Positions 20,550 to 33,221 of a stretch of DNA of 64,000 nt are shown here, in pieces. The translations under genes were made by a program, and so were the position numbers. The notes below the pieces were generated by a model. That model saw only the letters and a list, made by a program, of their open reading frames with translations. It was not told the origin of the DNA and did no database searches. The stretch is from contig NW_008805074.1 in assembly GCF_000004825.1 (NCBI RefSeq), forward strand, positions 124,001-188,000, given 5' to 3'. The DNA comes from Heterostelium album PN500 (taxonomy: Eukaryota; Evosea; Eumycetozoa; Acytosteliales; Acytosteliaceae). Numbering within the stretch: the first letter of the stretch is position 1; every line of letters begins with the position of its first letter.

Positions 20550-23063
20550 ATGTCTAAAAGTTTTTCAAAGAGAGGGGAGGATCGCGGTGGCGATTACTTC
20601 CCACTTCATGATATGGGAGATCATAGTAGTAGAGCGACACCATCCAACAATAGCTACAGGCCGACCTTGGATGACAACGAAACATTTCTAGAGCATTCAA
20701 GTCCTTCTATGCCTGCCATTCACAATCTCGACAACTTCCTCACCGAAGTATACAACTATTTCACAGGCAAAGGTTTCTTGAACATCTTTTTCACTCAACT
20801 ATTTGAATTATTGTAATGTATCAAAAAAAATCAAATCAAATACTACTACTACCAATTATAATATTAATGTATATATATATATATACTAACTAATTAATAA
20901 ATAATAATAATAAAATTATAGGACATCATTATTTGTCATTGTATTCTTTACATTTTTAGTTTCATTCATCAACTATGATGTACTCTTTAGGAATAATACA
21001 TCGACGATGGTACAATACCACGTAGTAGATTTCTCAAGAAAAGTACCGGGTTGGTTGGTGTTATTCTTGGTACTCTTTAGTTTCTATTGGTTTGCAAAGT
21101 TCTTTAGATTCCTAATTAGTATTCGTTCAACTCTTGAAATAAGAAGTTTCTATCATAATACATTAAAGATTAATGAAGTATGTATTGTAATAATAATATT
21201 GTTATAGAGTCGAATTGAATATGTATTAATATTATATTTATTATTTTTATCTATTTATGTACATTTTTTAGGATGAATTACAAACAGTTGATTGGAGTAC
21301 TATTGCAAGTAAATTGGTAGAAGTACCAAGACTTTGTAGAGTAAAAGAGAATATGGATGCATTGGATATAGCCAATAGAATCATGAGAAAAGAAAACTAT
21401 ATCATTGGTATGATCGATAGAAAGATCTTTGACCTATCGATACCGTTCCCCTTCCTCAGAAAGTACAAGTTCATCACGAAAACATTGGAATGGAGTATTA
21501 TGTATGCTCTATTCAATCATATCTTTGATGCAAACGGTGTTGTCAAAGATGAATATTTAGACGTATCGAAACGTGAGAGATTATCAAGAGGGTAAGTCAG
21601 TTTTTTTTATTTGTTGAACATATATTCAACACAACGAATAAAAAGCGGTCAACTAATTAAAAATAATCTTTATTTAACAGATTAACAAGAAGATTTAGAA
21701 TGATTGGAATCATTGGTTTCTTTGCTGCACCATTTGTATTGATATTCCTGTTGATTACCTACTTCTTCAAGTATGCAGAGGAAATAAAGAATAGACCTGG
21801 ATCGTTGGGTAGTCGTGAATGGTCACCATTGGCCAAATGGAAATTTAGAGAGTTCAATGAATTACCACATTTCTTTAATATTAGGTAATGTTGATAATTG
21901 TAACAGTTTATTTTTTTATACTTTACTAACATGTAATTAAATTACCTATTTTTTTTAGATTAAATCTTAGTTATTCACATGCAAACAAATATGTTGATAG
22001 TTTCCCATCGGAGTTGATATCTACATTTGCAAAGTTTGTTTCATTTTTGTTGGGTGCAATCTTGGCTGTATTCATTGTTTTCGGTATCATCAGTGATGAT
22101 TTCCTGTTTTCTTTTGATATTTTTGGAAGAGCACCTATTTGGTATGTCGGTATCTTGGGTACTGCTCTGGCAGTCTGCAAGTCGTTGATTCCCGATGAGA
22201 ACGTGGTGAACAATCCAGCCAAGCAGATGACCAAAGTCGTCAATCACACTCACTACATCCCAAAGAGCTGGCGTGGCAAGACCCACACCTATCCAATTCG
22301 CGACCAATTCCTCAAGCTCTTTGAGTACAGAATCGTCGATTTCCTCCGTGAGATCTCCTCGGTTGTTTTCGCACCGTTCATCTTGTTCTTCTCGTTGCCC
22401 AACTCTTCGTATGCCATCCTCGAATTCATAGGAACGTACACCGTCAACTTTGAGGGTGTCGGATTCATCTGTATTTTCGGTACATTCCGAGGTATGAGTA
22501 GATACGGTTCACTCAGTGACACCAACAGCATCGGTAACAACAACAACAACAACTTCAATACATCAACTAAACAATCTGGCCAGAAGAAGAATGGATTGTT
22601 CACACAGAGTTCCGGTGCCAAACAAGATAAGCTTGAGATGTCTGTCGTTAACTTTAAGATTGCCAATCCTGACTGGACTCCACCTGACCAAGAGGTTTTC
22701 GAGGGTCTAAACAGTTTCATGGATAATGAAATTCAAAACAAACAACATTATCAACAACAACAGCAACAACAACAACAACCACCAACATTAAATCTCAACG
22801 ATATGGAGCATATGCACGATTCCAATTTCGTACCAGATAAAATCTTAAATCTCGTATTGGGAACCAGTCAAGACGATGTAAATTACGATAACCTAAGCGA
22901 TCATCAACATAACGCTACTTTTAGAAAATTCAAACTTGATCACAAGACAGCTCATTATATCAATGACATCCAACAATCATACTTTGATTCACAAATCTAC
23001 TTGGGTAATGATAAACAATACATGAGAAATCAACAACAACAACAAGGTGGTGATAATGTATAA
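20550..23063 (+). CDS. atg9: Autophagy-related protein 9 (lipid scramblase)
   Basis: Five exons (20550-20812, 20922-21177, 21272-21591, 21681-21884, 21959-23063) give 715 residues, close to D. discoideum ATG9. ATG9 is the multispanning membrane protein of small Golgi- or endosome-derived vesicles that seed autophagosomes and scrambles lipids there. The sequence shows hydrophobic membrane segments ([64 protein letters not shown]). The strongest family signature is [19 protein letters not shown] followed by S..A..Y...FP, and later [20 protein letters not shown]. The N-terminus is cytosolic and the last about 150 residues are low complexity with Asn and Gln runs. All five exons are in phase. Confidence 0.95.
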
Positions 23064-23337
23064 AATATTTTAAACAAAACATTTCAAAACAAATTCAAGA
23101 ATACCCTCCAATATTATATAAAATTAATAAAAGATAACTCTTTTTATTTTTAATCATATATATAATAAAATATAATTTTTAATTATATTTGTTTGAATTT
23201 CGAAAAGAAAATGTATTATTATTAAAATTAATTATTTTGTTTAGATTCAAACGACACGACTCTTTGCAAAAAAAGTTTTTAACCCACCCCATTTTCAAAA
23301 CCAATCGGTTTACAATCAATCTTAGATTAGTTATTGT

Positions 23338-24766
23338 ATGGAGATACCTTCGATTCAATTTTTAGATTATCCAATCGAATGGAGATGTTCACCGAATGAA
23401 GGAAGATACTTGGTTGCCAGCAAAGACTTGGAGATTGGCGAGATTGTGTTGGTTGCGCGATCGTTCCTCTCGATCGAGAGTGATCTCCTCAGAAAGCAGA
23501 CTTGTCACAACTGTTTGGAGTATCAGAATACCAAAGCATCCGATATCGATAGTGCACTAAAATCATCGGTGATGCAGCGGTGTGTTGGCTGCAATGAAGT
23601 CTATTGGTGCAGTGAAAGTTGCTATTCAATTGGTTCCGCTATTCATCAACGCTATGAATGTCAGTACTTTAAGAAGCTGCGTAGTTACAATAATAGCAAT
23701 AGCAAAGCGATAACCGGTGATAATATGACAGAGGTAAAGATGATCGTTGGTATCCTAGGTCGTTATATAGATATCAAGTATAAACATAGCGAGGAGAAGA
23801 TGATGAGACCTGACGAACAACCGACTTTCAACCACGAAAACAAACAATATCCAATCATTGACAGTCAAATCGACGATGTACTTCAATTGGTTGAGAATAC
23901 CATAGATAGTAACACCAACAGTGCTGCATGCGATCTAATAGAACAACTGACAGCGTTCATCAATCAACTATTCACAGACATATTAAATCCACCACAAAAA
24001 AAGAAGAAACAACAAAATAACAATAATAATAATAACAAATCAACAACCGATAGTTGTATATCATCAATAGAAATAGGATTAAATACAACTAGTTTAAATT
24101 ATAATGAAGAAAACAATAATAATAATAGCAATAATAATAGTGTTATCAATATGATAAATGATGTTACATCAAAAACAAGATCATTAATATGTAAGATTAG
24201 ATGTAATCAATTTGGAATTTGGTCGAAACGTGACAAGTGTATTGGAGTATCATGTACACCTGCAGCATCGTATTTCAATCATTCATGTTGTCCTAACCTA
24301 GCGGATGTCAGAGGTACCACCGTAGTAGTCTTTAAAGCACTACACTTCATCAGTAAAGGCACACCCATATCGATCAGCTATTTAGATTTAGATCAACCAA
24401 CTCACGAAAGACAATCTTATCTTAAAACATTTTATTATTTCACATGCCAGTAAGTATAGTGTATACTTATAAATCTTTCTTTTTCTTAATCATTTATTCA
24501 TTCAAACTAATCATTATTATATCTATTTGTTTTGTTTTGTTTAATTAATCTTTAGATGTTTAAGGTGTAAAGATCAAACAGATGAAAGTGATAATTGGAT
24601 ATCTAGATTCTATTGCGATAGATTCAAATGCTCTGGTACCTACTTCTTGGATGACAGACAGTGTGATATCAAAGAGTCTGAAATCGTCATGACCTGCAGC
24701 TATTGTTATAAAACAAAATCAATGGCCAAACATCAATTAACTCCCCCAAAACATATAACAAACTAA
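23338..24766 (+). CDS. SET and MYND domain protein
   Basis: Two exons (23338-24449, 24556-24766) give 440 residues. A MYND zinc finger lies at about residues 60-105: CHNCLEYQ, CVGCNEVYWCSESC, then H and C. It is flanked by SET-domain pieces: an N-terminal RYLVASKDLEIGEIVLV and a C-terminal PAASYFNHSCCPNLADVR with the NHSC core, followed by GTPISISYLDL. The post-SET Cys cluster FTCQCLRCK spans the intron, which confirms the splice. This is the SMYD layout, so the protein is likely a lysine methyltransferase of histones or other proteins. A long Asn-rich insert lies between the halves (about residues 225-280). Activity is inferred from the family. Confidence 0.9.
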
Positions 24767-25160
24767 ATAAAGTGTTCTGTCAGATATTTCATATGACATC
24801 AGCTTGCAAAAACCTTTAAACAAAACAACAAGCCACCAAAATTTATCATAGTAAAACTCTTTCTACTTTTTTTGTTTTTTATTTTCGTAAAACAACGAGA
24901 TATTTATTTTTTTAACAACCAATCTTTGAAAAATCTTTAATTTTTCTTTGATAACTTTAAAATAAAATACGAGAATTCAATTCCACAGTTCCTTTCATCA
25001 GAGTCGGTGGTCCAAATTGGAAGGTGATATTAATAAAGATCTTTAGTTTTTTTATTTTTCATTTTTTTGTTTTTAATTTTTAAATAAAAATATTTATAAA
25101 TATCATTTTATTGTAACTATATATAATTAATTATTTGTAAATAGAATTAGTAATAAAAAG
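24767..25160. other. AT-rich spacer
   Basis: 3' flank of the SET/MYND gene and promoter of the small secreted-protein gene. No other feature seen. Confidence 0.5.
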
Positions 25161-26034
25161 ATGAAATTATCAACTATATATTTATTATTAGTATTTTGTT
25201 GTTCAGTAACTTTCATTTATTCACTAGATGATAGTTCAAGTGATGCTTTCCCATTTTGGCCAACACAATGGGTAACTGATTGGTAATTATTTGAAAAAGA
25301 AAAAGAATGTACATCTATTCATGTTAAAGATATTAACATTTTATGATTGAATTTGATATATTTTTTTAGGACAATTATTTATACAAGTTCAGATCAAGAA
25401 CCACCATTCAGTAACAATAATATTCCACCACCATTCAAAGGTGGCAGTGGTAGAACATATTATGACTGGTCGAATCAAGCGATGCACGAAGTGTACAATG
25501 ATTTCTGTGTGCCAATCTTTTCGAATGGTTCCGATTGGACTTGTGATTTCATCAATGTCAAGGGTGTCTCTTATTTAGTGACACACGACGATCGTCCTGC
25601 TGACGTACCACCATGTTGTATCTTTGGTGATCCATGGTACCCACCAGCACCAAATTTCATTCAAACCTGTGGAGCCGTCCAAAATGTAACTTCCTCGTTG
25701 AACGGACAACAAGTTGATTACTGGACTATCTATCTACCGGATTCCGGATCGTTTGGATATGGATTCTACGCCAATGGTACATCCAATGGTTGGACACCCG
25801 CTTCATTCTACGTAAGTATCTTAATTTAACTTAACTTTTCTTTTCTATTCTTTGTAAATATTTAAGATTATTAATGAAATCAATCTTCATTTTATTATAA
25901 TTCAGTTCGCAGCAGCACCATCTGGATGGACAATTCAAAACTTTGAAAACTTCCAACCAACCACCCCACCTGCCAATGCTTTCCAAGTACCAGATAGTTG
26001 TATTAATGCTTCACCTTGTCCTCCACAAGGATAA
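25161..26034 (+). CDS. Small secreted protein, dictyostelid-type
   Basis: Three exons (25161-25282, 25370-25811, 25906-26034) give 230 residues. MKLSTIYLLLVFCCSVTFIY is a signal peptide. The mature protein is rich in Trp, Pro, Gly and Cys (FPFWPTQWVTDW, CCIFGDPWYPPAP, CINASPCPPQG) and has several N-glycosylation sequons; it has no membrane anchor. The even spread of cysteines suggests disulfides and an extracellular role. I do not recognise a named family and give no function. Confidence 0.8.
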
Positions 26035-26271
26035 AAATAATAATAATAATTATTATTTATTAATAAAAATAATTGTATAGTTAAAAATTATTGAAATTCA
26101 ATTAGGATCTTAATCCCGCTTTGTTAATTATTTTGGTCCACAAAAAAAAAAAGTGGGCCAAACTTATAAGTTTAATTTAAATTACTGTGAACATCAATCA
26201 ATAATTTTTTATTGTTGTTTTTTTTATTTTGCAAATTGTTAAATTTATTAGTTATTTAGTACTAAACAAAT

Positions 26272-29200
26272 ATGATTCAAACAAATTTTTTAGTAGAAAA
26301 GAATGAGAGATTATTGTTACCAGATAATGTAGTGCCATCAAAGTATGTTCTACATTTCACACCAAACTTTGAAAATTTCACATTCAGTGGAACTGCCGAT
26401 ATTCATTTGAAAGTGAACAGACCAACGAAAACCATTGTATTGCACTGCATAGAGGTGAAAGTTCATTCCGCTCTTTTCGCTGGTTCGAACCACGCCAACA
26501 AAATTGAATATTCCGAAGCAGAGGAAGTCGTTGTGCTTCACTTTGAGAATGAAATAACCGTTGTATCTGATCATCAAGTACTATCAATTACATTCGAAGG
26601 GTAAGTAAAATAATCGTAGAAAAATAGTTATAATAATTATTTTATTAAACAAAAACAACTAATCATCATCATCATCATCATCATAGTATTCACAATGATA
26701 AACTCGTTGGTTTCTATAAATCATCTTATAAAGGTGTCAATGGTGAAGATCGTCACATTGTAACAACACAATTTGAACCAACAGATGCCAGACGTTGTTT
26801 CCCTTGTTTTGATGAACCAAGTTTAAAAGTATGTATATATTCTGCAGAATATCTGTTTATCTTTAAAGGATTCATTCACTAATTAAAACATTATTACTTC
26901 ACTCTTTTCTTATCTTTTTTTTTCAACAGGCTGTTTTCGACATTTCTCTCACTGTACAATCGGAACACACTGCACTCTCTAATATGTCGGAGAAGGCCAT
27001 TCATAACAATCAAGATGGTACGAAAACGGTGCATTTCATCGATACTCCTCTGATGAGTACCTATTTGGTTGCTCTGGTCGTTGGAGATCTAGAGTACATC
27101 GAGGGTCGTTCTAAACAAGGTGTATTGGTTCGTACTTACAAAGTGAAAGGCAGTCAAGAGTGTGCTCAGTTCGCACAGAAAGTAGCACTCGATGTCCTAG
27201 AGTACTTCACCAATTACTTTGGAGTGCCTTATCCACTCTCGAAACTCGACCAAATTGCAGTGCCAGACTTTGGTTTCGGTGCCATGGAGAACTGGGGTTT
27301 AATCGTCTATCGTGAGAATCTAATGTTAACCTCCAGCAAAACCAATACGTATTGTAAACAACAAATTATGTCAATCATCGGTCATGAAAGTAAGTTAAAA
27401 CTTAACTATATCTAAATATATACATAGTTTGCTAATTATAAATATTGTTTTTAGTTGCTCATCAATGGTTTGGTAATTTGGTAACAATGGAATGGTGGTC
27501 ACAACTCTGGTTGAATGAAGGATTCGCTTCGTGGTGTGAGTACTTGGTGTCAGAGTATTTGTATCCAGAGTGGAACAGGTGGATGGAATTCAGTCAGGAT
27601 TTCAGAGGTGAAGCAATGGCTTTGGATGCTCTCGACAATTCACATCCCATTGAGGTTCCGGTTCGTTCGTCTTCGCAGATCGACGAGATATTCGATAACA
27701 TCAGCTACTGCAAAGGTTCGTGTGTCATCAATATGATCAACGATCGTTTGGGTGATGGATTCCGTCTTGGTCTCGGTAGATACATCAAGAAACACAGCTA
27801 TCAGAATACCAACACCGAAGATCTCTGGCAATCCCTCTCCGAAGAGACCGGTATCAATGTAAAACAATGGATCGATACATTCACAAAAGAATCTGGTTAT
27901 CCAATTATTTCATTTAAATCTAGTAAGTTATATATATATATACTAATAATAGTAATTACCTTTAGTTAACTAATTTATATATTTTTGTTTGTATTTTTTA
28001 GCATCTACACCAGGAGTTTACAAACTTGAACAAAAGAAGTTTAGTTCACCAGGTAAATCTCATCAAAACGATCCAATTTGGAGTTGTTTCATTAAAGTTA
28101 AAACCGATAATGGATTACATGAGATCGTTTTCGATAAGAAAGAATCAACAATAACCATTCCAAATTTCAATCAAAATGGTTGGATAAAAGTAAGTTGTAG
28201 TTGTAATAATAGAACATAAGTTATACACTTGTGGAAATAGTTGTTTATTAATTATATTTTAAAAAACAAACAGCCAAACTACGAACAAAAAGGTTATTAT
28301 CGCATGAATTTAGATCAATCGATTATTAAATCTCTTGAACCATTGATTAGATCACTTGCATTGCCTGCACCAGATAGACTTGGTTTGCTTACAGATTGCT
28401 TCTGTCTTAGTAAGTCGCGTGATGCACCACTCTCTGTATTCTTGGAGTTACTCACCAACTACACCAATGACACTGAAGAAGCAATATGGTCATTCATCAT
28501 TCAAAGATTTGATTATCTTTACAACTTGATGAGTGGAGATGATGATGTTTCTCAAGAAAAATTATCTGTATGTTGTAATATATAAATATCTAACTTTTAT
28601 TAACTAACAAACTAACTAACAAACAAACATACATATTATATTTAAAAGAAAGTAATTGTTAAACTAGTGAAGCCAGTTGCAAATAGATTGGGATTTGTCA
28701 AGAAAGAAGGTGAGCCATCTGGTGATACCAACTTGAGAGATACGGTGTTGACTTACCTTGGACGTCATGGCGATGCCGAGACTATTGAGAAGGCAAGACA
28801 GTTGTTCAAGGAGTATCTAGTGGATCCTGCATCGTTGGATGCCGACGTCTTTAAGTTTGTTGTCAAGACTGTGATGTTCAACGGCACTGCCGAAGTGCAG
28901 AGCCAGTTGATCGAGGTGTTCAAGCGATCAAAGGTATCGGGTGAGCGTGAGATCATCATGCGATCACTGGGTTCGATCAACGACGCCACGCTCATCCGTG
29001 TAGCACTCGAATTCTCGTTGTCAAAGGATTGTCGTCAACAAGATACCTATATGATATGGCGTGGTGTTCCCGTCAAGAGTATCTCGGTGGTCTGGCAGTA
29101 CTACTCGCAAAACTTTGAGAGAATCCACGGTGCCGTCGGAAGCAATCCACTCTACCACCTCATTGTATCGTCGGTATTCGAAGTCCGATTCAAATCAAAG

Positions 29201-29359
29201 GAGCAACACGATCAATACCAAAAGTTCTTTAACGATCATCCCATTCCAAACTGTGATAGATCCATCAAACAAGATTTAGAAACCGGTTTAGACAATATGG
29301 AATACTATAAATCATGTAAAGATGATTTATTAACTTGGATTAACAAACAACAACAATAA
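26272..29359 (+). CDS. psaA: Puromycin-sensitive-type M1 aminopeptidase
   Basis: Seven exons (26272-26600, 26687-26828, 26930-27389, 27455-27922, 28002-28189, 28274-28567, 28649-29359) give 863 residues, the normal length for cytosolic PSA. M1 peptidases are zinc enzymes that remove N-terminal residues from peptides, here probably downstream of the proteasome. The exopeptidase motif GAMEN is at about residue 273 and the zinc site HEIAH at about 308 with NEGFA about 20 residues later (HExxH-x18-E). HEIAH is created across an intron. [20 protein letters not shown] is the typical N-terminal block. No signal peptide or membrane segment, in keeping with the cytosolic PSA branch. The symbol follows the D. 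discoideum orthologue. Confidence 0.95.
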
Positions 29360-29457
29360 TAATATCGTTATTATCGTTATTATTATTTACAATATTAAAT
29401 ATCAATTAATTAATCTTCATATAAATAATCATTTATCATTTCTTTATCTCTGTGTTA

Positions 29458-29992
29458 TTAATAAAAATAAATAAAGTTAACTATTGTTTCTAAACATTCT
29501 ACATTAAATAACAAAACAACAACAACATACTCTTGTTGATTAGATAACTTGTTTGATGGATTTATACCGGTACTAGGTAATAGAAACTCAAGATCAAGTT
29601 CAATCATCGCACTCTGTATGTCTTGTATCTGTAAAGTGTTGTTGTTTGATTTTTGTTGAGAATGATCCAATACAACCGTTAAAAAGCTTACTAATACTTT
29701 CTCCATTGTATTTACACTATTATTATTATTATTATTATTATTATTGATATGTTAATAAATGAATGAATAGTTGTTTAGTTTCACCAAATATAATATAATA
29801 ACAACTAAATAATTACCTTTTTTGATTTACACTCTTTTGATTGTATAACTTTGCAATTGATTTCATTGCAGGGTGTAGTTTCTTTTGATCAATCGAAGTT
29901 GTAGATCTACTCTTGTTTGAAACATTGGAATCTTCTGTTTGTTCATTGATTTCATCATCTGAATCTCCATCTGATGTTACTTCATGATTCAT
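29458..29992 (-). CDS. Small acidic protein, possible histone-fold
   Basis: Two exons (29817-29992, 29458-29716) in phase give 144 residues. The intron carries an (ATT)n run next to its acceptor. The N-terminal 40 residues are acidic and Ser-rich. Residues about 42-105 (HPAMKSIAKLYNQ, KVLVSFLTVVLDHSQQ, LQIQDIQSAMIELDLEFLLP) have the helix-strand-helix pattern with a long central helix seen in histone-fold proteins such as CENP-W/CENP-X-type or TAF-type subunits. That is a pattern judgement only. The last about 25 residues (VVVVLLFNVECLETIVNF) look unlike the rest and may be an unspliced tail. A short gene in a convergent position with the aminopeptidase. Confidence 0.55.
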
Positions 29993-31175
29993 TATTGTTA
30001 GTCATAAATATATATATATATATATATATATATGAATTGAATGATTATAAAGTTACTTCAATCAACAATTCAATTAAGATTATAAATTATTAAAAAAAAA
30101 ATGATCATTTTGATTCAAATTTTTTATCTTTATTTTTAATTATGTTTATTTTATTTATCTATTTTGATAAACAAATAAAAAAACAAAAATTACTTTTAAA
30201 TAAACATTGTCTATTAGAAAGTGTTTTGGATTTAGTTTGAAACTAGCTATAAAAATAGATCCCTGGTTTGGTCATATCTATTTAATAGTTCCTGCGCTAA
30301 AGATAGATTAAAAAAGTTGATTTCTATCATTATTTATAGGTTATCAACATCATTCGATTGTATTATAGAATGACTTATTAAGGGATAAGTATAGTTTTAC
30401 TTTAACTAATAATTTCCAACTTTAATAATTTCAAAAATATATTGACAAATTTTTTTTAGCAATAAAACAATGGAAATAATTAAAATTGATTGAAATAAAT
30501 AAAAATTGTTTCTACTTTATTCCTAATTGGGAATCATTAGTATATCAAATTATATTTTAATTTTTTTTTACTTGGAATAAAATAATTACCATTGTTAAAT
30601 ATTGATTCAATTTTTTTTAGTGATATATCTAATCAATCATATGATTTTGAATCAATTTAAGAATCATCACTACCACCACCAAAGTTAACCAGAAATATCA
30701 AATTTTGTGTTTATTTATTACTTTTTACTCTACATGATAAAAAATTAAAAAACAAAATATGTTTTTTTTATTACAGTCCAAATAGGGTTATAATAATTGA
30801 ATTTACAAAAATAATTTTTTGATTTAATAAACAGTTATTTGTATTTAATTTTTTATTCAACAGACCATTCATTTTTTTTATTTTTTATTTTATATTAAAT
30901 TAAAATTTATTTTATATATCTCAAATCAATCAATCAATCATTCAATCCCAATGTCAAAGAGAATCATCAATCTTTCATAGATTACAAAATTGTTTTTTTG
31001 TTTTTTTTAATGCAATAACAATAAAAATTAAATTATAGATTTATATATAATAGATAGATATCTATTTTTTATTAGTAAATTAATTTTTTATGGTATTTTT
31101 TAAAAGAAAAATAAAATAAATAATAAAATAATTAATTAATATAGAAAATTTGAATTGGAAGTTAAAAAAGAAAAG
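29993..31175. other. Long AT-rich spacer
   Basis: About 1.2 kb, extremely A/T-rich, with a TA dinucleotide run at about 30007-30032. No ORF, tRNA or snRNA-like sequence recognised. It separates two divergent promoters (29992 minus, 31176 plus). Confidence 0.5.
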
Positions 31176-31949
31176 ATGTTTAAAAATGAATGTTGTAAAA
31201 GAAATTATGATTTTCTTTTTTTAAATATATTATTATTTTTGTTGTTATTATCGACCAATCATTTTGGTGTTAGCAATGGACTACCAACGGTTTTACCACT
31301 TTATAGATTATATCAAGATAGAGAGTATGGATATTTTTGGATGCGACTCACAAAAGATTACACGGGATATGTTCAGCCAGATCTGCCCAATAGGGAGGAT
31401 GTCTATTACAGAGTACCATTGGATACCAATCAATATCAGCTATCCATAGAGATGCGCAGTGAAAGTCTGAACTATGATCAGAGTTTAATTTACTACTCAA
31501 ACAACAACCGGGATCACATGCAAACACGTGCCACAGAGAAAAACAACAGCTACTCGATAATGGCGAATACACCATGTGGATTCACAGAGTGTCCTGCATC
31601 TGATAGGTATTTCTTCACCATTCAGACATGTAATCTTCAGATGGACGGAAGTTACAAAATTATGGTGGCCTACGATAAGAAACAGTGTCAGAGTAACAAC
31701 ACCCTACCAAAGCAGAGTCAAAATCAAAGCTATCCAACGGTGATTTTCGTCGATGAAAACGGTCATGATAAACCACCACCCGAAGGCAAAATCACTATAA
31801 AGACAAGTGAAAACGGTAATATTAAATTGATAATAGAACCAATCGATAAAAACAATGATAATAGCCAAGCAACAACAACAACGACAAAGAATATACAATT
31901 TAATTTTAATATATTATTTGTTTTATTTGTACTCCTATTATATTCATAA
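31176..31949 (+). CDS. Predicted GPI-anchored surface protein
   Basis: Single-exon gene. The first ATG in the frame is at 31176 and gives 257 residues; the frame stays open 21 nt further upstream but without an ATG. A hydrophobic stretch LFLNILLFLLLLS at about residues 15-27 is the signal sequence. The C-terminus ends in a second hydrophobic tail (FNFNILFVLFVLLLYS) after a Thr/Asn-rich stretch, the usual layout of a GPI-anchor signal. The ectodomain has Cys and N-glycosylation sites (CGFTECPASDRYFFTIQTC). I do not recognise the ectodomain family. Confidence 0.75.
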   Translation: MFKNECCKRNYDFLFLNILLFLLLLSTNHFGVSNGLPTVLPLYRLYQDREYGYFWMRLTKDYTGYVQPDLPNREDVYYRVPLDTNQYQLSIEMRSESLNYDQSLIYYSNNNRDHMQTRATEKNNSYSIMANTPCGFTECPASDRYFFTIQTCNLQMDGSYKIMVAYDKKQCQSNNTLPKQSQNQSYPTVIFVDENGHDKPPPEGKITIKTSENGNIKLIIEPIDKNNDNSQATTTTTKNIQFNFNILFVLFVLLLYS

Positions 31950-32052
31950 CACATAATAATAAAAATAAACAAAAAAAAAAAAACAACACTATTTATATTA
32001 TTATTTACAAACATAAATGTATAAGTTTGATGTTCATTCAATTGATTGAACT

Positions 32053-32613
32053 CTATAGACCTTGATCTAAATCATCGGGATATGAACCACCCAATCTTTG
32101 TTTGAGATGATTGATTTCCGAACGTTGATCAGAGATGATATGTTTTACTAGATCACCAATCGAGAGAATCCCAACGAGTTTCTCACCTTCTACCACTGGC
32201 AAATGACGGAATCCTCGCTTGATCATGATTGACATGCATTTGGCTGTGGATGTGTCGGTTCTAACTGTGACTACATGTGGTGACATTACATCTTTGATAT
32301 AGGTGGTTCTGCTAGAGAGATCTTTAACTACGATTCTGTTCATATAGTCACGCTCCGAGAAGATACCGGTCATGCGGTTCTCTGCATCGACCACTACCAA
32401 CGCACCGACCTTGTGTTTTTGCATGGTTTGAATAGCATTGAATACTGTATCGCCTTCTTTCACCTTTATAATATTTTGATATCCTCTTGGCTTATTCGAG
32501 AGTAGCTCCATCACCTTGGTATCAACGAAACCAGCTGTATGACGTCTCTCCTTTGCCTCTGGAGTTAACTCTTTAAAATTTAATACCTCTATATTTCTAG
32601 AGATATTAATCAT
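32053..32613 (-). CDS. Two-CBS-domain protein
   Basis: Single-exon gene of 186 residues. Two CBS motifs fill most of it: residues about 48-105 (VKEGDTVFNAIQTMQKHKVG, ALVVVDAENRMTGIFSERD) and about 112-172 (VRTDTSTAKCMSIMIKRGFR, HLPVVEGEKLVGILSIGDLV). A pair forms a Bateman module that binds adenine nucleotides. Stand-alone two-CBS proteins of this shape resemble plant CBSX3 and bacterial CBS proteins and are often mitochondrial; the basic N-terminus (ISRNIEV, EAKERRHTAGF) is compatible but not decisive. The regulated partner is unknown. Confidence 0.88.
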   Translation of the reverse strand: MINISRNIEVLNFKELTPEAKERRHTAGFVDTKVMELLSNKPRGYQNIIKVKEGDTVFNAIQTMQKHKVGALVVVDAENRMTGIFSERDYMNRIVVKDLSSRTTYIKDVMSPHVVTVRTDTSTAKCMSIMIKRGFRHLPVVEGEKLVGILSIGDLVKHIISDQRSEINHLKQRLGGSYPDDLDQGL

Positions 32614-33221
32614 ATATCTTTTATCAATAATTGATTTTTCATTTGATTCATTTATCTATATACATAGATAGAGATAATAAATGAAAGAAAAAAAAAAGTT
32701 AATACAAATTTGCAAAATTTTTTTTATTCCAAATCCTGTTCAATTTTTTGTTTTTTAACTAACTAATATTTACAAATAATCTTGTTTTTGGTGTACTTGG
32801 ATTTAATAGAATCGGTTTTAAAATTGATCCTTTTGGAGTAAGATTGGATGGTTGACCATATTTAATATTTCTAAAAATGATGGAAGATTTCATTTTTGTT
32901 TTTTTTTAGATTTTGTAAAAAAAACACAAATACTATTTAATTTATTAATAAAAAAGAAATAGAATGAATGATATGATTTAAAATAATATTATTTTGTATA
33001 AAGATACAATGAACTTTTTATAAATTATATTAAAATAAAAAAAATAATTAATTAAACACAAATAAATGAATTTTAAATTAAATTAGATTATTCATATTTT
33101 CTTAAAATGGAAGTTTTTTCGTGAAAATGAAAAAAAAAAAAACTTTGTTTAATTATTATTATTGTTCTCACACACATAAACAAAATAATAATAAAAATAA
33201 ACAACACACATACACAATGAA
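32614..33221. other. AT-rich divergent promoter region
   Basis: About 600 bp between the divergently transcribed CBS and tRNA-deaminase genes. A/T homopolymers throughout; no gene seen. A two-codon upstream ORF (ATGAAATGA) at 33217-33225 overlaps the ADAT2 start codon. Confidence 0.5.
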
